From assembly GCA_031261385.1 (NCBI GenBank), contig JAISJS010000217.1, forward strand, positions 1-5,396: 5,396 nucleotides of DNA. The letters run 5' to 3'. The DNA comes from Treponema sp. GTDB taxonomy: Bacteria; Spirochaetota; Spirochaetia; Treponematales; Breznakiellaceae. The translations under genes and the position numbers were made by a program. The notes below the pieces were generated by a model. The model was not told the DNA's origin, searched no databases, and was given only the letters and a program-made list of their open reading frames with translations. Shown here piece by piece: positions 1 to 4,423 of this stretch (position 1 is its first letter; every line of letters begins with the position of its first letter).

Positions 1-2
1 TA

Positions 3-119
3 TTACTTGATACCAATGTGGTTCTTGATATTGTTGAAAAGAGAGAACCATTTTATCGCGATTCCTATGGTGTCTTTTTATTATCTGCAAAAAGAGTGGT
101 GAGCGCCATAATTGGCTAA
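3..119 (+). pseudogene. Truncated PIN-domain (VapC-like) toxin gene, 5' part only
   Basis: An open frame enters from the left edge and encodes LLDTNVVLDIVEKREPFY followed by about 20 more residues, ending at a TAA at 117-119. The LLDTNVVLD start, with its first catalytic aspartate, and the following KREPFY segment are typical of the N-terminus of PIN-domain ribonucleases, which act as VapC-type toxins of toxin-antitoxin pairs. Probably only two to four residues, including the start codon, lie outside the window. PIN proteins are usually about 130-140 residues, so some 40 residues cannot form the fold, and the later acidic catalytic residues are absent. The match to the family fades around SAIIG (about 105-116), where the sequence passes into unrelated DNA. 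This is most likely a remnant cut by a rearrangement. The stretch is AT-rich (42 G+C in the first 120 bases), unlike the metabolic operon next to it. An antitoxin gene, if any, would be upstream and outside the window. Confidence 0.6.
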
Positions 120-267
120 AAGTACTGACCCCTGAGCAGTTTCTTGCTTTGTCCGAATACGGTAGTAACTAGAAAGTAATCTCCCTAATGTCTTTTCCGC
201 CTTACTCATGTAAAAAATGTGTACAGCGTTACCCAATGCAGCTTTCTGCGGTTTTCTGCAGAAAAGC
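120..267. other. Non-coding segment between two broken genes
   Basis: About 150 bases separate the end of PIN-domain homology from the end of isomerase homology. I see no gene here. The minus-strand open frame crossing it has no ribosome binding site and resembles nothing I recognise. Composition is intermediate (64 G+C in 121-270). The interval is flanked by a short inverted match, TGGCT at 113-117 and AGCCA at 265-269, and its right end carries a hairpin-forming sequence. It could be a scar or the tip of a decayed mobile element, but it contains no transposase-like coding. Confidence 0.4.
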
Positions 268-480
268 CATGACCGCAACAGCAATGCTGCGGGCTTCGAA
301 TATGTTTCGCACCCGCCGGGCATAACCGGGGCTTAAACAACCCGGCCCCGGCGCGTTGGAAAACGTCTTGGCCAGGGCCAGTTGTATGGACGCCGGTTTA
401 TACGCTGCAAGAATATCTGCCAGCGCTTCGGGCTCACCATATCCGTAATCGTGGGCCCGGAGTCCTATTTGCAGCGTCAT
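229..480 (-). pseudogene. Truncated sugar phosphate isomerase/epimerase (TIM barrel, N-terminal part)
   Basis: The frame starts with ATG at 480 and stops at 229, giving 83 residues. Residues 1-71 read like the N-terminus of the xylose isomerase-like TIM-barrel (AP_endonuc_2) family: MTLQIGLRAHDYG as the first strand, SIQLALAKTF as the second, LSPGYARRVRNIFEARSI as a helix and IAVAVM as the third strand. Full members are roughly 250-300 residues, so about three quarters are missing. After Met71 (268-270) the last 12 residues match nothing expected, and neither other minus-strand frame resumes the fold, so this is a join to foreign DNA and not a simple frameshift. The start lies one base after the tctA stop (TAAGATG), so the gene was the last member of the transporter operon and probably translationally coupled. 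The exact substrate of the intact enzyme cannot be told. The context suggests a sugar acid or keto-sugar on the way to KDG. Confidence 0.75.
241..267. repeat. Inverted repeat at the isomerase breakpoint
   Basis: GCTTTCTGC (241-249) pairs with GCAGAAAAGC (258-267), giving nine base pairs with one bulged A and an 8-base loop. Its outer edge coincides with the last base before isomerase homology starts at 268. There is no T-run directly after the stem on either strand, so it is not a convincing terminator. It may be the end of a small element or a hairpin that promoted the rearrangement. Confidence 0.4.
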
Positions 481-481
481 C

Positions 482-1984
482 TTATTTCTCGCCGGCCGCT
501 TTCGCGGTCCGTTTGTTTATTTTTTGCTGGTTGATTACGGAGCTTATCATGGACCCGACAGCCAGAAGCAAGAAGATTACGCAGATGGGTTTGGTAAATA
601 TCTTCCAGAACTGACCGTCGTCAATCTGCATAAAGCGGCGCAGGTTGGTCTCGCTCATGGGACCCAGGATCAGGGCCAGCAGTATGGGGCTTAATGGGAA
701 TTCGTACTTTTGCAGTAAATAACCCACGGCGCCCATGGCGATGGCAAAGAATACGTCAAACATGTTCTGGTTGATCGCATATGAACCCACCAGGGAAAGT
801 ACCATGATGGCGGGAATTAAAAGTTTTCGTTCCAGAGAAATAACTTTGGCGAAAAGTTTTACCCCTGCCATACCTACGACAAGGAATGCGAAGTTGGCGA
901 CAATCATCGAAGCGAAGACCGCATAGATGATGTCGAGGTGTTCCACATACATCATGGGACCGGGCTGGAAGCCCTGCAGTATGAATGCCCCCATGAGGAC
1001 TGCGGTGTTTGAATCGCCGGGAACTCCCATGGAAAGCATCGGGATCATGGCGCCGCCGGAACAGGCGTTGTTGGCACATTCCGCCGCAGCCACGCCTTCG
1101 GGAACGCCGGTTCCGAATAGTTCGGGATGTTTGCTTGAGCGCTTGGCTTCCGAATAAGATACAAATGCTGCGATGTCGCCGCCCGCGCCGGGTATAGCCC
1201 CGATGAATGCGCCGATGAAGCTGCCTTTTATAATGGTAGTTGCGATACGCTTGATATCCGCCAGCGACGGAAGTACGCCGGAAATTTTGGCGACTACCTT
1301 GCCCTGGGATAAAATATTTTCAATGTTGGCAAAAACTTCGGAAATAGCAAAAAGGCCGATGAGGCCGGGTATGAAAGGTATGCCTTCGTAGAATCCCTGA
1401 AGCCGGGTAAAACGCAGATAGCCTGAAGTTTTGTCCATGCCAATGGTGGCGATAAGGAGGCCGAAGGCGGCGCTCATCAGTCCTTTGACCAGACTTTTCC
1501 CTGAAATAGAAATGATAACCGAAAGACCGAAGACCGCCAGCGTAAAAAATTCTGCGGGTCCGAATTTCAGCGCCATCCTGGAAATGATCGGGCTCAGGAA
1601 GGTCATGAGAAGCGCGCCTATTATGCCTCCGCTGAAGGATGCAAAAAGCGCTATGGACAGGGCGCGGCCGGCTTCGCCTTTCTGTCCCATCGGGTAACCG
1701 TCTATAACCGTAGCCGCAGCGGCGGGGGTACCGGGAGTTTTGATCAAAATGGCCGCGATGGAACCGCCGTACATGGCGCCGCAGAAAATGCCCAACAACA
1801 TTCCTATCGACGGGATAATGGACAAGCCATAGGTAAACGGTATTAACAGGGCTATACCCATAGTGGAGGTAAGTCCGGGAATGGCGCCGATCAAGACGCC
1901 GCCTACGGCGCCCATAAGAACGAAGAGTATATTTGACGGCACAAAAACCGGAGCGATGCTGGTAAGAATAAAGCCAAAATCCAT
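482..1984 (-). CDS. tctA: TTT transporter large membrane subunit, TctA family
   Basis: This is the large permease subunit of a tripartite tricarboxylate transporter, which takes up organic acids using an ion gradient after capture by a periplasmic binding protein. At 500 residues it is full length for the family. It carries both hallmark regions: GVLIGAIPGLTSTMGIALLIPF (about 29-50) followed by AMYGGSIAAILIKTPG (70-85) and DGYPMGQKGEAGRAL (95-109), and the internally repeated GAIPGAGGDIAAFVSY (262-277), SKHPELFGTGVPEGVAA (284-300), ANNA (304-307) and MGVPGDSNTAVLMGA (319-333). Many hydrophobic segments fill the rest, ending in a lysine-rich tail. The start is taken at ATG 1984: AGGAGG at 1992-1997 sits 7 bases upstream, whereas a GTG at 1990 would leave only one base of spacing. 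Fourteen bases separate it from the tctB stop. The transported compound cannot be read from the sequence, and tricarboxylate is only the family name. Confidence 0.95.
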   Translation of the reverse strand: MDFGFILTSIAPVFVPSNILFVLMGAVGGVLIGAIPGLTSTMGIALLIPFTYGLSIIPSIGMLLGIFCGAMYGGSIAAILIKTPGTPAAAATVIDGYPMGQKGEAGRALSIALFASFSGGIIGALLMTFLSPIISRMALKFGPAEFFTLAVFGLSVIISISGKSLVKGLMSAAFGLLIATIGMDKTSGYLRFTRLQGFYEGIPFIPGLIGLFAISEVFANIENILSQGKVVAKISGVLPSLADIKRIATTIIKGSFIGAFIGAIPGAGGDIAAFVSYSEAKRSSKHPELFGTGVPEGVAAAECANNACSGGAMIPMLSMGVPGDSNTAVLMGAFILQGFQPGPMMYVEHLDIIYAVFASMIVANFAFLVVGMAGVKLFAKVISLERKLLIPAIMVLSLVGSYAINQNMFDVFFAIAMGAVGYLLQKYEFPLSPILLALILGPMSETNLRRFMQIDDGQFWKIFTKPICVIFLLLAVGSMISSVINQQKINKRTAKAAGEK

Positions 1985-1991
1985 GAACACG

Positions 1992-1997
1992 CCTCCT
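1992..1997 (-). promoter_or_regulatory. Ribosome binding site of tctA
   Basis: AGGAGG on the minus strand lies just after the tctB stop codon, with 7 bases to the ATG at 1984. It decides in favour of that ATG over the GTG at 1990. Confidence 0.8.
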
Positions 1998-1998
1998 T

Positions 1999-2469
1999 TT
2001 AAAAAATACCGTACAGTATGCCCATGGGCATATCAATACCCAGGAAATACCGGAAGGCGCAGAATATGACTGCCGTAGCGGCAATGGAAAAAGTCACCAT
2101 TACCTGCAACCTGCGCAGCCCCAAAAGGAACATAAGAGTAAAGAGAACCAGGGGAGTCATGATAATAAAGCCGACAGGTTCCCATCCAAAAGCGTAGATG
2201 ACAATGATTGCTGCCCCTGCAAGAAGACGGCGCATACCTTGACTGCGGAAGCTTAAGGTAGGGCCGGGTTTGTCGTTTTCTTTTTTTATCATCAGAGCCT
2301 GGGCGAGCAGGACTGCGGAACAGATAAAGAGAACGACGGCAAGCATACGGGGAAAGAATTCGGGTCCTACAGGTACATTCCTGAATTTTTTAAAGCCGAA
2401 CGTGATAAAAAAGGCAACGGCGCTGAAACCCATGCCGACGATGGCAGAAACAATATTTGCTTTTTTCAC
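1999..2469 (-). CDS. tctB: TTT transporter small membrane subunit, TctB family
   Basis: This 156-residue membrane protein is the small subunit that pairs with TctA in the inner membrane. Hydrophobic segments are visible at about 5-24, 42-60, 80-95, 98-117 and 122-140. The family signature is present as VGPEFFPRMLA (34-44) in the first loop and as YFLGIDMPMG near the C-terminus (141-150). The subunit is poorly conserved in general, so the call also rests on its place between tctC and tctA. I place the start at GTG 2469: GGAGG at 2475-2479 lies 5 bases upstream, and the protein then begins MKKANIV. A longer reading from a TTG at 2481 would put the ribosome binding site inside the gene. It is separated from tctC by 87 bases that contain a terminator-like hairpin, so its expression is probably lower than that of tctC. 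Confidence 0.92.
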   Translation of the reverse strand: MKKANIVSAIVGMGFSAVAFFITFGFKKFRNVPVGPEFFPRMLAVVLFICSAVLLAQALMIKKENDKPGPTLSFRSQGMRRLLAGAAIIVIYAFGWEPVGFIIMTPLVLFTLMFLLGLRRLQVMVTFSIAATAVIFCAFRYFLGIDMPMGILYGIF

Positions 2470-2474
2470 AAAAT

Positions 2475-2479
2475 CCTCC
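2475..2479 (-). promoter_or_regulatory. Ribosome binding site of tctB, fixing a GTG start
   Basis: GGAGG on the minus strand is followed by 5 bases and GTG at 2469. The same bases would be codons 1-3 if the TTG at 2481 were used, which is unlikely. CTCC at 2487-2490 could pair with GGAG of this site across a 7-base loop, which may weakly mask it. Confidence 0.7.
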
Positions 2480-2498
2480 AAAGTACGGAGCGTATCAT

Positions 2499-2528
2499 AA
2501 AAAGTACGGGCAGGATGACCTGCCCGTA
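2499..2528 (-). terminator. Intrinsic terminator/attenuator between tctC and tctB
   Basis: Positions 2505-2514 (TACGGGCAGG) and 2519-2528 (CCTGCCCGTA) form a perfect 10-bp GC-rich stem with a 4-base loop at 2515-2518. Read on the minus strand, the stem starts 28 bases after the tctC stop and is followed by C then five Ts (2499-2503), as in a Rho-independent terminator. On the plus strand no T-run follows. Because tctB and tctA have no obvious promoter of their own, it most likely acts as a partial terminator or as a 3' end stabiliser for a short tctC message, giving more binding protein than permease. Confidence 0.8.
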
Positions 2529-2556
2529 TGGTGAGAATTTACATATTCACCCGGAT

Positions 2557-3543
2557 TTATTCATCCAGCAGATGTGTTTCTTCCATGGTCTTGGTGACCG
2601 CTTCGAAGTTTGTTTTCAGGAAAGCCCCGAAGTCGGCGGAATTCTGGAAAGCCAGGTTGAGAAGGAGCCGATCTGCGGTGGCGACAAAGTCGGGATCTTT
2701 TTCCGCAGCGGTGAAGGCGTCTTCCAGGATCTTCCTGATTGCCGGGTCAACACCCTTGGGAAGGGCTAAACCGCGCCAGGTGAAGTAGGTAAGGTTATAC
2801 CCCTGATCGATGAAGGTAGGGATGTTGGGATAAAGCTTGCTGCGCTGGGTATCCATGATGCCGAGAACCTTTACGTTCCCCGCGTCGAGCTGGCTCTTTA
2901 CTTCGGCCAGGGACACGGACACGGCCTGGATATGGCCGCCGGCCAGAGCGGTAACCGCGGGAGCTGCGCCTTCAAAGGCAATATGCTTTACCTGGATGCC
3001 GGTTTCGTTAGCCAGAAGTCCGGCGCCGATATGCCACACAGAGCCGGGGGCTGAGTTGCCGATGGAAATGGTATTGGGATGAGCCTTGGCATAATCCACA
3101 AATTCTTTTACCGAATTGTAGGGGGCGTCGGCTTTGACCGTCAGGGTCGCGGCATCGGCGTTGACCCGGATAAGGGGATCATAGTCGGCATAGGTAAAGT
3201 CGATGAGGCCCTGCTGAGGCAGGGAGTTGAGCTCAAAGGTAACCATACCCACGGTATAACCGTCGGGCCGGGCATTCTTGATGGCTGCGTGGCCGATAGC
3301 GCCGCCGCCGCCGGTCCGGTTTTCAACCGCAATTGACACGCCAAGCTGTTTTTCCGCTGCCGCTGAAAGGGCTCGGAGAACCGCGTCGGTACCGCCGCCG
3401 GCTGCCCAGGGGCAGATCATGGTGATGGCTTTGGTCGGATATTTGACTGCGGCCGGGGCGGCCTTGGCATCCCCGCCGCCTGCGGCAAACAGAACCGCAG
3501 AAACGAGAACGAGACACAGTGAAAGAGCTACGATTTTCTTCAT
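2557..3543 (-). CDS. tctC: TTT periplasmic solute-binding protein, TctC/Bug family
   Basis: This 328-residue extracytoplasmic binding protein captures the substrate and delivers it to TctAB. Residues 1-20 form a signal peptide (MKK, a hydrophobic core, then VLFA before AGGG). There is no lipobox cysteine, so it should be a soluble periplasmic protein. Family marks follow in order: YPTKAITMICPWAAGGGTD (35-53), the first strand and substrate-loop region; VENRTGGGGAIG (73-84); ARPDGYTVGM (91-100); a central SIGNSAPGSVWHIGA (160-174); and IPTFIDQGY (241-249). Length is normal. The ATG at 3543 is chosen because AAGGAGG lies 8 bases upstream. The frame stays open further upstream to ATGs at 3606 and 3609, but those overlap the predicted -10 box and would bury the signal peptide. 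It is the first gene of the operon. The ligand is unknown; the divergent KDG kinase and aldolase genes point to a sugar acid (inference). Confidence 0.94.
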   Translation of the reverse strand: MKKIVALSLCLVLVSAVLFAAGGGDAKAAPAAVKYPTKAITMICPWAAGGGTDAVLRALSAAAEKQLGVSIAVENRTGGGGAIGHAAIKNARPDGYTVGMVTFELNSLPQQGLIDFTYADYDPLIRVNADAATLTVKADAPYNSVKEFVDYAKAHPNTISIGNSAPGSVWHIGAGLLANETGIQVKHIAFEGAAPAVTALAGGHIQAVSVSLAEVKSQLDAGNVKVLGIMDTQRSKLYPNIPTFIDQGYNLTYFTWRGLALPKGVDPAIRKILEDAFTAAEKDPDFVATADRLLLNLAFQNSADFGAFLKTNFEAVTKTMEETHLLDE

Positions 3544-3551
3544 GTACATTT

Positions 3552-3558
3552 CCTCCTT
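3552..3558 (-). promoter_or_regulatory. Ribosome binding site of tctC
   Basis: AAGGAGG on the minus strand with 8 bases to the ATG at 3543 is a near-perfect site. It sets the start at MKK; the in-frame ATG two codons earlier would have a spacing of only 2 bases. It partly overlaps a CCTTAAGG palindrome at 3555-3562. Confidence 0.85.
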
Positions 3559-3607
3559 AAGGTTGTACGGAACCAATTTTATTCTGCAATCAAACAGAAC
3601 TACCATC

Positions 3608-3636
3608 ATTCTAAACTTGGCTTGGAATAAAGTCAA
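3608..3636 (-). promoter_or_regulatory. Sigma-70-type promoter of the tctCBA operon
   Basis: On the minus strand TTGACT (3631-3636) and TAGAAT (3608-3613) are separated by exactly 17 bases. Each hexamer has one mismatch to the housekeeping consensus. Transcription would begin near 3601, leaving a leader of about 58 bases before tctC. Confidence 0.75.
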
Positions 3637-3643
3637 CAAAAAA

Positions 3644-3651
3644 AGACGTCT
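3644..3651. promoter_or_regulatory. Possible operator palindrome next to the tctC -35 box
   Basis: AGACGTCT is a perfect 8-bp palindrome lying 7 bases upstream of the -35 hexamer, inside A-rich DNA. Its place suits an activator or repressor site, but it is short and could be chance. No regulator gene in the window identifies a partner. Confidence 0.25.
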
Positions 3652-3709
3652 AAAAATTGAAAAACTCATCAATACGCCGGGTTGGGAGGGCTTTTAGAAA
3701 AAAATAAAC

Positions 3710-3736
3710 TATGATATATAAAGAAATATAAAGAAA
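3710..3736 (+). promoter_or_regulatory. AT-rich tandem repeat and possible promoter of the aldolase-kinase operon
   Basis: TATGAT at 3710-3715 is one mismatch from a -10 box, and the 10-base unit ATATAAAGAA occurs twice back to back (3716-3725, 3726-3735), each containing TATAAA. No good -35 hexamer is found at a 16-18 base spacing to any of these, so the promoter may depend on an activator or the true site may be elsewhere. The operon must start in this 205-bp divergent region because tctC is transcribed the other way. Confidence 0.35.
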
Positions 3737-3748
3737 GTAGACCCGTAT

Positions 3749-4423
3749 ATGACAAGAAATTTAGCAATGCCGCAGGATATTCAGGACAGCCTTGAAAACA
3801 AGGGCATTATCGCCGTACTGGAGATTGAGGACGAGGCCGACGCGGTTCCGGTGGCCCGCGCCCTTGTCGAAGGCGGAGTCAGTGTTATTGAGCTGGCCTT
3901 GCGGACCCCTGCATCGGAGCCGTCCATAGCGCGTATTGCCGCCGCCGTTCCCGAAATGATGATAGGCATCGGCACGATCATTGAGCCGGGCCAGGCTGCG
4001 CGGGTGCAGCGGCAAAAGGGCGTCTGCTTCGGCGTGTCGCCGGGTATCAATCCTGCCATTGTAAAAGAAGCCGTCTCCTGCGAGCTGCCCTTTGCCCCGG
4101 GCATTGCTACGCCGAGTGAACTGGAACTGGCCTTGTCCCTGGGCTGCAGGGTGGTTAAATTTTTTCCTGCCGAAGGTCTGGGCGGCCTTTCTTTCCTTAA
4201 AAGTATGGACGCTCCGTATAAACATTTGGGTGTAAGGTACATCCCCCTGGGCGGCGTGTCCCAGGATAACCTTGCTTCGTATGCGGCGGCACAGCAAATA
4301 CTGGCCATAGGCGGCAGTTGGATCGCCAACCGGGAATTGATACGCGCAAAAGATTGGAAAGAAATTACAAGCCGGGCGAAAGCGGCCAAACAAGTGTGGG
4401 ATGAAACACGGGGGAAAAAATAA
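3749..4423 (+). CDS. eda: KDPG/KHG-family aldolase (2-keto-3-deoxy-6-phosphogluconate aldolase)
   Basis: This class I aldolase probably splits 2-keto-3-deoxy-6-phosphogluconate into pyruvate and glyceraldehyde 3-phosphate in the cytoplasm. The 224-residue length fits the family. The Schiff-base lysine is Lys137 in VVKFFPAEG, and the general acid/base is Glu48 in VIELALRTP. Arg52, Thr76 (GIGT), SPG at 97-99, PGIATPSE (117-124) and the phosphate-binding GGSW (188-191) are also in place. Aligned by eye to E. coli Eda, Thr47 is replaced by Ala50 and Thr161 (PTGG) by Leu167 (PLGG), so substrate preference may differ; KHG or another 2-keto acid is possible. The start is uncertain: ATG 3749 has no clear Shine-Dalgarno site (only purine-rich AAAGAAAG), and ATG 3767 would also give a plausible N-terminus, MPQDIQ. 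Its stop overlaps the next start (TAATG), so it is co-translated with the kinase. Confidence 0.92.
   Translation: MTRNLAMPQDIQDSLENKGIIAVLEIEDEADAVPVARALVEGGVSVIELALRTPASEPSIARIAAAVPEMMIGIGTIIEPGQAARVQRQKGVCFGVSPGINPAIVKEAVSCELPFAPGIATPSELELALSLGCRVVKFFPAEGLGGLSFLKSMDAPYKHLGVRYIPLGGVSQDNLASYAAAQQILAIGGSWIANRELIRAKDWKEITSRAKAAKQVWDETRGKK
4410..4414 (+). promoter_or_regulatory. Weak ribosome binding site of the KDG kinase gene
   Basis: GGGGG followed by A residues lies 8 bases before ATG 4423, inside the last codons of the aldolase gene. It is not a classic site. The one-base stop/start overlap (TAATG) suggests that re-initiation by ribosomes finishing the aldolase drives translation. Confidence 0.4.

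Noticed and set aside
241..267. Hairpin as a terminator of the transporter operon
   Set aside because: No T-run follows the stem directly on the minus strand; the nearest one lies over 20 bases further on.
200..270. Integron attC site or CRISPR repeat near the junction
   Set aside because: The required core-site pair (GTTRRRY with its inverse) is not present, and there is no series of spaced repeats.
81..323. Minus-strand 80-codon open frame crossing the junction
   Set aside because: It spans the broken isomerase in another frame and the non-coding segment, has no ribosome binding site at either candidate start and resembles no family I know.
1320..2084. Long minus-strand open frame of 254 codons overlapping tctA and tctB
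   Set aside because: It is rich in Arg and His and lacks family motifs, as expected for an out-of-frame shadow of the GC-rich tctA gene.
2557..3672. Longer tctC start at 3672 or at ATG 3606/3609
   Set aside because: It would bury the signal peptide 20-40 residues inside the protein, the upstream ATGs overlap or precede the -10 box, and the strong AAGGAGG fits only the ATG at 3543.
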